Shown piece by piece: positions 56,301-63,318 of a DNA stretch of 64,000 nucleotides. The translations under genes and the position numbers were made by a program. Each line of letters opens with the position of its first letter. The stretch's first letter is position 1. The notes under the pieces are model-generated. The model saw only the letters and a program-made list of their open reading frames with translations. It ran no database searches and was not told where the DNA came from. Source of the DNA: Halomonas litopenaei. Lineage in GTDB: Bacteria > Pseudomonadota > Gammaproteobacteria > Pseudomonadales > Halomonadaceae. The DNA is taken from assembly GCF_017303055.1 (NCBI RefSeq), contig NZ_JAEKJT010000010.1, positions 1-64,000 of the forward strand, given 5' to 3'.

Positions 56301-56566
56301 GAGCCGTTATCGGAGCTGGTCGAGTTCATGTAGAGCATGTTCTCGACGCCGTTGATGGCTTCCGCCAGGGGAGCCGCGACGGTTTGCGCCACGGTCTCTG
56401 CGTCAGCCCCCGGGAAGGTCGCGCTCACCGACACCGTCGGAGGCACCACGCTGGGATACTGCTCGATCGGCAGTACCCGCATGCTCATCGCACCGATGAT
56501 GGTCAGGATGATCGCCAGGACCGAGGCAAAGATCGGCCGTTTGATGAAGAAGTTGGCGAAATTCAT
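53339..56566 (-). CDS. RND multidrug efflux pump, inner-membrane subunit (AcrB/HAE1 family)
   Basis: About 1075 residues, the HAE1 length. The N-terminus MNFANFFIKRPIFASVLAIILTIIGAMSMRVLPIEQYPSVVPP is classic AcrB. The proton-relay pair is in GIVVDDAILVVENVERVL (TM4) and the relay Lys in GLAAKNAILIVEFAELQRKE (TM10). The pump exports drugs and other lipophiles by proton antiport, with the adaptor and TolC encoded just upstream. It overlaps the adaptor gene by 4 bp (ATGA). The C-terminal tail is Asp/Glu/Gly-rich with a GDRGDDRGDDRGD repeat, longer than usual and probably disordered. Confidence 0.95.
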   Translation of the reverse strand: MNFANFFIKRPIFASVLAIILTIIGAMSMRVLPIEQYPSVVPPTVSVSATFPGADAETVAQTVAAPLAEAINGVENMLYMNSTSSDNGSMSLSVAFDIGTDGDINTINVNNRVQGALSQLPEAVQEQGVQVELRSSSILMLVSLISPQGDYDNIYMQNYATLNILDELRQIPGVGEAEVLGGGEFAMRIWMDPNKLAEYDLTPTEVAAAIRAQNTEVPAGSLASTPIDSPRAFTYTITAGGRLSSADDFRNILLRTNEDGSALRLDDVARIELGASFYGVEARLNGAIMTPIMIQQQPGANALHTADLVKEKMTELEGRFPPGLEFVVPYDTTLFIDASVETVFHTFIEAFLIVGVILFIFLQNWRFTVIAMSVVPVSVLATFAGFYAFGFSINLLTLFALVLSIGIVVDDAILVVENVERVLSEDEDISVRQATVQAMKEVGGPVIATSLIMAAVFVPVAFLGGFTGQIYQQFALTIAISVAFSALMALTFTPALSAIFIKHDLHKKESGFMRAVRTPLRLFDRFFDGVTKLFMLAVKGLVKAWILTLALVALVGVGSFWLYENTPSTLVPETDQGIALAAVSLPDSASLSRTKAYMAEVSKRIEEVPGVRYSSAIAGYDMLTSSVNTARGIIFINMDNWDERETTVDDLIGRIFQIGAEVDGGTVMAFNMPPIIGLSTTGGFTGYLQSFSGATPEEIYQASLKVMQAANQDPALNQVFSTFSVNVPSFRADIDQQKALSYGVSLTDLNATLSNTFGNGFVNFFSYQNRNFQVYLQNEAEYRDTPDDINNVYVRGGNGERIPLSEFVTLERKAAPAVVTRFGVYSAAQFQGGPAEGYSSTQAIQAMERIVEDTLGSDWGMGWTGTAYQESEAGNAGTIAIIFGMVMVFLILAAQYESWSLPLAVLTATPFAFLGGIAGIAMRGLDTSVYVQIGVLVVIGLAAKNAILIVEFAELQRKEMGKSIREAAITAAELRFRPIVMTSMAFIFGTLPLAMATGASDTSSHHIGTTVAMGMASVAVLGSCFVPSFYAMIATLSHKLFGSNSSHDEGEDRSGDRGDDRGDDRGDQEQRPTTP

Positions 56567-57891
56567 TCGTTGCCCTCTCCTTCAGCCTCCTCGGCCTCCT
56601 GGTTGCCCTGCGGTGCCTCCATTGACGCCTGGTCGGCGCCCTCTCCCGCAGCGGCCTCAGCCTGCTCGCCGGGAGCCTGTCCTGCGCCACCCTGGCCACC
56701 TTGCTGTGCCTGCTGCTCGTCGTACTGGGCCGCCTGCATCAGCGCCTCGGCATCACCGTCAAAGGGTTGCGGGTCAATCGGGGTGCCTGGCTTCAAGCTG
56801 CCCGGATCGCCGACCACCACACGCTCGCCAGGCTCGACGCCATCCAGGATGATCTGCCACGGACCGGCCAGTTCACCTAGCTGTACCGGACGCGCGCGGG
56901 CCACGTTGTCGTCATCCAGCACGTATACCTGCGGTCCCATCAGCCCCTGAGTCAACGCCAGCTCGGGAACCGCCAGCACACCGAAGCGCGCAAGCCCCTC
57001 GATCTTCACGCGCACGTATTGCCCGGGCAGCACCGCGCCGTCAGGATTGGCGAAGGTGGCCTCGGCCTGGACGGTGCTAGTGTCGGGGTCGACGCGAGAA
57101 CCGAGAAAGTCCAGATGACCGCTCAATACAGTGGGTGCCTCCCCGCGAGAAGAGTACGCTTCCAACGAGGCAACAATGTCTTCGATGCTCATGTCTTCAA
57201 GCTGACGACGCAGCTCGAAGGCATCGTTCTGGGGCATCTGGAAGCGCACCTCGAGCGGATCCAGAGGGGTAATGGTGGCCAGCTCGGTATTCGGCGACAC
57301 CAGGTTGCCGACGTTGACTTCGCTCAAGCCAATCACGCCGGACACCGGGGCCGTGACATCCGCATAGTTCAGGTCAAGCTGGGCACTCTTCAGGGCCGCC
57401 TCGGCCTGGGCCACGCTGGCACGTGCTACCCGCGCGTCCGCCAATGCCTGATCCACCTGCTGGCGGCTGACAGAGTTCTGCGCCGCTAGCTGCTGGAAAC
57501 GGTTGGCATCACGGTCCGCCCGAGCCACCTCGGCCTGGGCGCTGGCCAGATCTGCCTCACGCTGCGCTACCGTTGCCTCATACAGGTCAGGCTCGATCGT
57601 ATACAGGCTATCGCCCTTCTCCACCTGATCGCCGGGCTCGAACTTGCGCTCTTCCAGCACACCAGTGACGCGCGCCACGAGCGTGACCTCCTGCTCGCTC
57701 ATCAACTTGGAGGGGTACGACTTATCCAGCGGAATGTCCTGGTAGGCCAGCTCTGCCACTTCAATAGGCTTTGCCGGCGGCTGGCCGCCCGCCTGGGCGT
57801 CAGACTGTCCTTCATCCTGGCCACAGCCAGCCAGCAGCAACGCCGCCGCCAGTGCGGCCCAGGGGCGACCGCGCGTCATGGTGGTTTTCAT
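56563..57891 (-). CDS. RND efflux periplasmic adaptor lipoprotein (AcrA/MFP family)
   Basis: About 442 residues. Lipoprotein signal LAAALLLAGC near residue 22. The order of domains is normal: barrel-sandwich half (TLVARVTGVLEERKFEPGDQVEKGDSLYTIEPD), alpha-hairpin (READLASAQAEVARADRDANRFQQL to AALKSAQLDLNYADV), second lipoyl half (APVSGVIGLSEVNVGNLV) and beta-barrel domains. The ATG at 57891 has AAGGAATG upstream. The last 55 or so residues are a Gln/Gly/Ala/Glu-rich tail ending GEGNE that exceeds the usual adaptor length. Middle gene of the tolC-acrA-acrB-type operon. Confidence 0.93.
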   Translation of the reverse strand: MKTTMTRGRPWAALAAALLLAGCGQDEGQSDAQAGGQPPAKPIEVAELAYQDIPLDKSYPSKLMSEQEVTLVARVTGVLEERKFEPGDQVEKGDSLYTIEPDLYEATVAQREADLASAQAEVARADRDANRFQQLAAQNSVSRQQVDQALADARVARASVAQAEAALKSAQLDLNYADVTAPVSGVIGLSEVNVGNLVSPNTELATITPLDPLEVRFQMPQNDAFELRRQLEDMSIEDIVASLEAYSSRGEAPTVLSGHLDFLGSRVDPDTSTVQAEATFANPDGAVLPGQYVRVKIEGLARFGVLAVPELALTQGLMGPQVYVLDDDNVARARPVQLGELAGPWQIILDGVEPGERVVVGDPGSLKPGTPIDPQPFDGDAEALMQAAQYDEQQAQQGGQGGAGQAPGEQAEAAAGEGADQASMEAPQGNQEAEEAEGEGNE

Positions 57892-57976
57892 CCCGTCATT
57901 CCTTGGGGTTCGTGATGTCGTAAGGCTGAAAGACATCCGGCCACCGCGGTGGTGGCCGGACCGGCGCTGGCGGGAA

Positions 57977-59440
57977 CTACGAGTCCTGACGCGGAGGCGC
58001 GCCAATGTCCAGCACTGCGTCGTAGCCGTCGGCTTCGCTCTGCTCGGGAAGCGTAAAGTTGACCTGCCCTTCTTCTACCAGGAAGGCGTTCAGTTCAGCG
58101 ATATCGTCAGCGTCGAGCACGCCGGCCTGGCGATGCAGGCTCAGCAGGTCGACCACGTAGTTGTATCGAGCATCGGCGTAGTCGGCGATGGCGTTATACA
58201 GGCTCTGTTCGGCATTGAGCACGTCAACAATGTTACGTGTGCCGACCTCATAGCCCGCACGAGTGGCGTCCAGAGCGCTCTGGTTGGAGACGATGGCCTG
58301 CTTGCGCGCCGCCACGGTGGACACGTCATTGCTGACCTGGGTGTACAGCGAGCGAATCTGCAGCACGGTCTCGCGGCGCTGGGACTCGAAGTCGTACTGA
58401 CTCGACTCCAGCTGGTAGGTCGTCTGGCGCACGGAGGCACTGGTGCGTCCGCCGGTGTAAAGCGGCATGCTCGCACTCACGCCCACCTGGCTGTTCGAGT
58501 TGTAGTCCTCGTAGCCGTCCCGCTCATCATCGCTGTAGGCGTAGTTGGCAAAGGCCTCGAAGACCGGTAGATCCGCCGCGCGAGCCACATCGATCTGCTC
58601 GCGAGCCACATCGACACCGGCCTGCTGCGCCAGCAGTTCGGGATTGCGCTCAATCGCCAGCTCGATCCAGGCATCGCGGCTGGCCGGCTCAGGCAGCGCA
58701 ATGGGCAGGTCGTCCTGGAGCATCTCGATGCTGTCGTAACGCTTGCCGGTCAGTCGCTCGAGGGCCTCGAAGGCGACCTGCAGGTTGCTTTCAGCGGTAA
58801 TGCGGTCCGCCCGAGACTGGTCGAAGCTGGCACGAGCTTCTTCCACATCAGTGATGGCGATCAGGCCCACATCGAACTGCTCCTGGGCTTGCTCGAGCTG
58901 ACGCCCGATAGCACGCTCCTGGGCACGGCGTGCTTCCAGAATTTCATACGCACGGAGAATGTCGAAATACGCCGAGGATGTGTCGATCAGCACCTGCTGC
59001 TCGGTCGCGGCCAGGCTGAAGGTCTGCTGCTCGAGCTGCGCCTTGGCCACGTCGACCTCACGGCTGTTCAGCGCGTCGTACAGCTTCTGAGTGGCCTGCA
59101 GGTTGATTCCGTAGCTGATGTAGTCATCATCCATACCGGTGCCGCTGAAACCGGACTGGGATTGCGTCTCGAAGATGTGGTTATAGGCCGCTTCACCTGA
59201 AGCGGATACCTGCGGATTGAGGTCCGCCTGCTCGACGTTGATGCCCTCTTCCACGCCACTGGTTGCAGCGCGTGCCGATGCAAGCTCGGAATTGTTTTCC
59301 AGGGCGTCGCGGGTAATGGTCAGCAGGTCAGCACCCTGGGCCTGTCCCACCATCAAGGCAGCTACAACGGCACACAGCAGGTGGCGGCGCACGCGTACCG
59401 GCGTACTCCGGGAATCAGAAACTGGATGGGAAGGCGTCAT
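57977..59440 (-). CDS. TolC-family outer-membrane efflux channel
   Basis: About 487 residues with a signal peptide (LLCAVVAALMVGQAQGA). The two structural repeats of TolC are visible (LLTITRDALENNSELASARAAT; DAWIELAIERNPELLAQQAGVDVAREQIDVARAADLP), with YGINLQATQKLYDALN and VGVSASMPLYTGGRTSASVRQTTYQLESSQ as family marks and the equivalent of the aperture region in RNIVDVLNAEQSLYNA. This subgroup (TIGR01844-like) is the general TolC rather than the lipoprotein OprM type, since no lipobox Cys is present. The ATG at 59440 follows GAGG. First gene of the pump operon, 85 bp before the adaptor. Confidence 0.92.
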   Translation of the reverse strand: MTPSHPVSDSRSTPVRVRRHLLCAVVAALMVGQAQGADLLTITRDALENNSELASARAATSGVEEGINVEQADLNPQVSASGEAAYNHIFETQSQSGFSGTGMDDDYISYGINLQATQKLYDALNSREVDVAKAQLEQQTFSLAATEQQVLIDTSSAYFDILRAYEILEARRAQERAIGRQLEQAQEQFDVGLIAITDVEEARASFDQSRADRITAESNLQVAFEALERLTGKRYDSIEMLQDDLPIALPEPASRDAWIELAIERNPELLAQQAGVDVAREQIDVARAADLPVFEAFANYAYSDDERDGYEDYNSNSQVGVSASMPLYTGGRTSASVRQTTYQLESSQYDFESQRRETVLQIRSLYTQVSNDVSTVAARKQAIVSNQSALDATRAGYEVGTRNIVDVLNAEQSLYNAIADYADARYNYVVDLLSLHRQAGVLDADDIAELNAFLVEEGQVNFTLPEQSEADGYDAVLDIGAPPRQDS

Positions 59441-59802
59441 TAAAAGCATCCTCGGTATGTTGCTTGGCGTTGTCCACAAGTCCCATCACACCGGCCCGGA
59501 GGGCTCCTTCCAGGCAATCAGGACCGGTACAGCAGCGGGGCGCGTCATTGACACAGCGTGGTCGACTCCCGCGCCATCCGCGAGATTCGATCTTGCATCG
59601 GGTCAACGATCTTTCACTTGCAGCATACGCCAATAGTAGCAATCGATATACATACATTGTCGCATGTTTGATGGACTATTCTACCGCCCTTCGTGCAAGG
59701 ATGGTGAAAATTTCGCAATTTCGCACGCACCCTCTAGCTCGACTAGAATGATGCAATGCAGCATTTGCATCCTCGCCGTCAGACCACCCGTCAGGAGCTG
59801 CC
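59441..59802. other. Divergent promoter region between the pump operon and the hydrolase gene
   Basis: This 362-bp region holds no supported gene. AT content rises around 59630-59740, as expected for promoters firing in both directions. I found no strong palindrome that would mark the operator of a TetR-type repressor. Confidence 0.4.
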
Positions 59803-60711
59803 ATGGATCATCTGAGCCTGGTCACACATCGCGAACTGGAGATCGCCGTGCGCGTTTTCCACCCCGAAGCACCGAAAACGGTAGTGGCCTGGCATGGGCT
59901 GGCGCGCCATGGTGGCGACTTCGCAGCCCTGGCAAGAGAGCTGGGTCCAGAATGGCGCGTTCTTGCTCCTGACACCCCCGGGCGAGGGCTCTCCAGCTGG
60001 TCCATGTATCCGGCCAATGACTATGTATACGCCCATTACATGACAGTCGCGTTAGCTGTACTCGACCACTTTTCGTTGGACAGCGTCCCCTGGATTGGTA
60101 CCTCCATGGGAGGCCTGCTCGGCATGTTGCTGGCGGCAGATCCTGCCAGCGCATCCCGCATCGAACGCCTGGTGCTTAACGATGTCGGCCCCGAGCTCGA
60201 CCCCTCGGGGCTGACCGAGCTTGCCAGCTACTTTACGGTCCCCCATCGATTCACGCGGCTGGGGCAGCTTGAAGCAGAGCTACGTCGCCACTACGCCGGC
60301 TTTGGCATCGACACCGAGGACGGTTGGCGCCAGCTGACACTGGAGAGCGCTCGGCGCCTGCCGGACGGCAGCTGGACCTATCACTACGACCCCCGGATAG
60401 GCGAGCAATTTGTCCATGACACGCCGCGGGATACCTGGTCCGACTGGAGGGCCATACGTTGCCCCTTGATGGTCATTCGTGGCGAAGATTCCGCGCTGAT
60501 CAGCGAAGACATTGTCCAGCGCATGGGCGAAGCACAGCCAACACTCGAGACATTGAGCGTACCTGGCTGTGGACACGCTCCCATGCTCGATCGCCCCCAG
60601 CAAGTCGACCCCATCAAGGCCTTTCTGGAATCCACCACCAGCGCCCAGCAGGAGGCCGTGGACGCCAACGCCTTGCCATGGTGGAAGCGCTGGCTGGGTA
60701 TCGGGCACTGA
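59803..60711 (+). CDS. Alpha/beta-fold hydrolase
   Basis: About 302 residues, no signal peptide. The nucleophile elbow is GTSMGGLLGM near residue 105 (GxSxGG), the acid is in IRGEDSALIS and the catalytic His in VPGCGHAPML, the full Ser-Asp-His set. TPGRGLSSW and LNDVGPEL are typical of the epoxide-hydrolase/esterase-like group. AGGAG precedes the ATG. No neighbour suggests a particular ester; a general carboxylesterase or C-C hydrolase role is possible. Confidence 0.87.
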   Translation: MDHLSLVTHRELEIAVRVFHPEAPKTVVAWHGLARHGGDFAALARELGPEWRVLAPDTPGRGLSSWSMYPANDYVYAHYMTVALAVLDHFSLDSVPWIGTSMGGLLGMLLAADPASASRIERLVLNDVGPELDPSGLTELASYFTVPHRFTRLGQLEAELRRHYAGFGIDTEDGWRQLTLESARRLPDGSWTYHYDPRIGEQFVHDTPRDTWSDWRAIRCPLMVIRGEDSALISEDIVQRMGEAQPTLETLSVPGCGHAPMLDRPQQVDPIKAFLESTTSAQQEAVDANALPWWKRWLGIGH

Positions 60712-60808
60712 CACGCCCCGGCTACACTTGGCGGTTCTTGACGGGTCTAGCCTGCCCGGTGGGCAGGCAGTCGCAGGCCCTCATGCACTGTTGCTCCAGG
60801 GAGACGTT

Positions 60809-61120
60809 ATGTACAAGCTCGCCTTTTTCGTACCACACGACCATGCGGAGGCGGTCAAGGAAGCGGTCTTCGCCACCGGTGCTGGCCGTATCGGCGACTA
60901 TGAAGCCTGCTGCTTTCAGACCGCCGGGGAAGGTCAGTTCAGGCCCTTGAATGGCGCGGATCCGCATATCGGCCGAGTCGGTGAGCTCGAGCGAGTACAG
61001 GAGTTCAAGGTCGAAATGGTGTGTGCAGATGAGTTGATTGAAGCGGCAGTGTCGGCACTGAAACTGGCACACCCTTATGAAGAAGTGGCCTATGACGTCT
61101 GGCGCCTGGCCGAACTGTGA
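60809..61120 (+). CDS. NIF3/CutA-like small protein (YqfO C-terminal-type)
   Basis: About 103 residues, beginning MYKLAFFVPHDHAEAVKEAVFATGAGRIGDYEACCFQT and ending AALKLAHPYEEVAYDVWRLAEL-like. This is the ferredoxin-like domain found inserted in NIF3/YqfO proteins and alone in many gammaproteobacteria; the HPYEEVAYDV motif is characteristic. Function unknown; CutA-like metal binding has been suggested for the fold. The ATG at 60809 follows AGGGAG, so the long upstream frame is ignored. The stop codon lies inside a 25-bp tandem duplication. Confidence 0.85.
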   Translation: MYKLAFFVPHDHAEAVKEAVFATGAGRIGDYEACCFQTAGEGQFRPLNGADPHIGRVGELERVQEFKVEMVCADELIEAAVSALKLAHPYEEVAYDVWRLAEL

Positions 61121-61138
61121 CGTCTGGCGCCTGGCCGA
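61093..61138. repeat. 25-bp-period tandem duplication at the end of the NIF3-like gene
   Basis: A 21-bp block starting TGACGTCTGGCGCC occurs at 61093-61113 and again, identically, at 61118-61138. The stop codon TGA of the gene is the first triplet of the second copy, so the duplication does not change the protein. Confidence 0.9.
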
Positions 61139-61237
61139 GCGGCGACCTCCTGCTCCAGCTCGGCTCAAGCTTCGGCTCACGCTCAGATCGGCCTCGCCAT
61201 CACAGGCCCACGGCGAGCAGCGTTGAATGGGCCCCGC

Positions 61238-61795
61238 TCAGGCACTGCCGAAGAAGGCGGAGCGCTGCTCTGGGGTGATGTCACTGACGTGCAACGGGAA
61301 GTGATCAGTGCCCCGGTCTTCGAAAAAGTGCCGCAAGGTGCGCTCGATGGTGGGAAAGGCAAGCTCATCCCAGGGTATCTCGTGTTCTTCAAAGAGTTGC
61401 ACGTCCAGGCTCTCCGGCCCCGCCGCATAGCTGCCGTTCAGCTCCGCCAGAAAGATCATGAAGACCTGGTCGATGTGGGGCAGATTGATCATGGTGTACA
61501 GCCCCGCCAGCGCCACATCGGCGCAGGCTTCCTCGCGGGTCTCCCGTCGGGCCGCATCCGGTGTCGTCTCTCCGTTCTCCATAAAACCTGCCGGCAGCGT
61601 CCAGTACCCTTCTCGGGGAGCTATGGCCCGCCGACACAGCAATACGCGAGAGCCGCACACCGGCAAGGTCCCCGCCACGATCCTGGGATTCTGGTAGTGA
61701 ATCGTGCCGCAGGCATGGCACAGGAAACGCGGGCGGTCATCCCCCTCAGGGATGGCAAAGCTGACCGGCTCACCACAGTGGCTGCAAAAATTCAT
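61238..61795 (-). CDS. Nudix hydrolase with zinc ribbon (NudC/ADP-ribose pyrophosphatase-like)
   Basis: About 185 residues. An N-terminal zinc ribbon, CSHCGE with CHACGT, is followed by HYQNPRIVAGTLPV and the Nudix box GFMENGETTPDAARRETREEACADV, where the usual final Gly of the box is replaced by Cys. Such proteins cleave nucleoside diphosphate derivatives; the short length (no SQPWPFP-type NudC motif) argues against true NADH pyrophosphatase. The ATG at 61795 is chosen (a TTG lies three codons upstream). Divergent from the CoA pyrophosphatase gene 101 bp away. Confidence 0.87.
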   Translation of the reverse strand: MNFCSHCGEPVSFAIPEGDDRPRFLCHACGTIHYQNPRIVAGTLPVCGSRVLLCRRAIAPREGYWTLPAGFMENGETTPDAARRETREEACADVALAGLYTMINLPHIDQVFMIFLAELNGSYAAGPESLDVQLFEEHEIPWDELAFPTIERTLRHFFEDRGTDHFPLHVSDITPEQRSAFFGSA

Positions 61796-61896
61796 GGGCT
61801 GCAATCGTTCTTGTCGTTCCCTGGCAGGGAGTGGGAGACAGGCTTGACGCCGCTACGTAGGGCTGGGTACAACGAACGAAACCCAGCGGACACCCC

Positions 61897-62532
61897 ATGT
61901 TAGAGAAACTACGCAAACGCCTGCAAGCGCATTCCCCGCGGCAGCTAAAGGTCAAGCTGCCAGAGGCAGCGGTGCTGATCCCAGTGATCGACCGACCAGA
62001 GCCGGGCCTGTTGTTCACGCGTCGCGCCAGCCATCTGTCGACCCACAGCGGCCAAGTGGCCTTTCCTGGCGGCAAGCGCGAGGATCAAGATGACCACCTG
62101 CTGGCCACGGCCTTGCGTGAGTCGGAAGAGGAAATCGGCCTGGAGGCCCATCACGTCGAGGTGATCGGTCAGCTGTCCGATGTGCTTTCCCTGCACGGGC
62201 TCAAGGTCACACCCTTTGTCGGCATCATACCGCCAGGGCTACCGCTGGCGCCGGATCAGGGCGAGCTGGACGCCATCTTCGAGGTGCCGCTGGCTCACTT
62301 CCTTGACGATCATCGCACCCATACCGATGTCATCCCGGTCGACGGCAATAACCTCTACGTGCCCAGCTACCTGATCCCTGCCGACCAAGGCGAGGACTAC
62401 GTGATCTGGGGGCTATCGGCGATGATGCTGGTGGAGCTTCTGGCGGAGGGATTCGGCCAGGAAATGAGCCTCTCGCGCCGCCCTGAGGGTACACTGCGCC
62501 ACCTGCCTCCGCGACGGGCCCCACATGCCTGA
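61897..62532 (+). CDS. CoA pyrophosphatase (NudL/CoAse-type Nudix hydrolase)
   Basis: About 211 residues. It cleaves CoA derivatives to phosphopantetheine and 3',5'-ADP. The CoAse signature LLFTRRASHLSTHSGQVAFPGGKRE (UPF0035 motif) precedes the Nudix box GGKREDQDDHLLATALRESEEEIGL, giving an intact REx2EExG core. VPSYLIPADQGEDYVIWGLSA is typical for the C-terminal part. No good ribosome site is visible before the ATG. Followed after 66 bp by a 2OG-oxygenase gene on the same strand. Confidence 0.92.
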   Translation: MLEKLRKRLQAHSPRQLKVKLPEAAVLIPVIDRPEPGLLFTRRASHLSTHSGQVAFPGGKREDQDDHLLATALRESEEEIGLEAHHVEVIGQLSDVLSLHGLKVTPFVGIIPPGLPLAPDQGELDAIFEVPLAHFLDDHRTHTDVIPVDGNNLYVPSYLIPADQGEDYVIWGLSAMMLVELLAEGFGQEMSLSRRPEGTLRHLPPRRAPHA

Positions 62533-62598
62533 CGCAGACAGCCACCACTGGCTCGCAAGGGCACATGACATCACCTGGCAAGAGACGACTTAGGCACT

Positions 62599-63258
62599 AT
62601 GAGCTATCCAGACGCTTGCCCTCTACCCCCTGGCCGCCTCGACGAGTTGATCGAGGCGCTGGTGGAGCAAGGCTTTTATATCGGCAAGGAACTGCTGGAT
62701 CCGGCGCTTTGCCAGGCCCTGCACAGCGAAATCGAGGACCGCGCTCGTCTAGAGGCCCTGACCAGGGCAGGTATAGGACGCGGCAACGAGCACGAAACCC
62801 GCGATGATATTCGCGGAGACGCCATCCATTGGCTCGACCGGGAAACCCTGGCTCAGCGGCGCTACCTGGACACCATGGGGGAATTGCAGCAGGCCCTCAA
62901 TGCCAGCCTGTTTCTCGGCCTGTTCGAGTATGAAGCGCACCTGGCACGCTACCCCAGCGGCGCCTTCTATCGTCGCCACCTCGACAGCTTTCGCGGCCGC
63001 GCCAACCGTGTGGTCTCCACGGTCGGCTACCTCAATCCGGACTGGCCTGAGGACGGCGGCGGTGAGATGGTGATCTACGCAAGCGATGACCAGGATCGGG
63101 AAGTGGCGCGTGTGGCGCCACAGGCTGGGACCCTGGTGTGCTTCCTGTCAGAGCAAGTACCCCATGAAGTGTTGCCAACGCGACACCCCCGGGCCAGCAT
63201 CGCGGGCTGGTTCCGACGCAACGCCTCACTCGGGGGCATGATCGACCCCGCGCGCTGA
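62599..63258 (+). CDS. 2OG-Fe(II) oxygenase (prolyl 4-hydroxylase/PKHD-like)
   Basis: About 219 residues. The iron-binding HxD is in FYRRHLDSFRGRANRVVSTVGYLN, with distal His in SEQVPHEVLPTRHPRASIAGWFRR, where the following Arg (RASIAGWF) anchors 2-oxoglutarate. The layout matches SM-20/Egl-9-type bacterial prolyl hydroxylases, whose targets can include EF-Tu in pseudomonads. No signal peptide. The upstream AGG is weak. Target unknown here. Confidence 0.87.
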   Translation: MSYPDACPLPPGRLDELIEALVEQGFYIGKELLDPALCQALHSEIEDRARLEALTRAGIGRGNEHETRDDIRGDAIHWLDRETLAQRRYLDTMGELQQALNASLFLGLFEYEAHLARYPSGAFYRRHLDSFRGRANRVVSTVGYLNPDWPEDGGGEMVIYASDDQDREVARVAPQAGTLVCFLSEQVPHEVLPTRHPRASIAGWFRRNASLGGMIDPAR

Positions 63259-63318
63259 GTCAGCCGCCCTGTGTGACCTGCGCTTGCCAGACAAGCCATA
63301 TCGCTATCGAGTGTGCCC

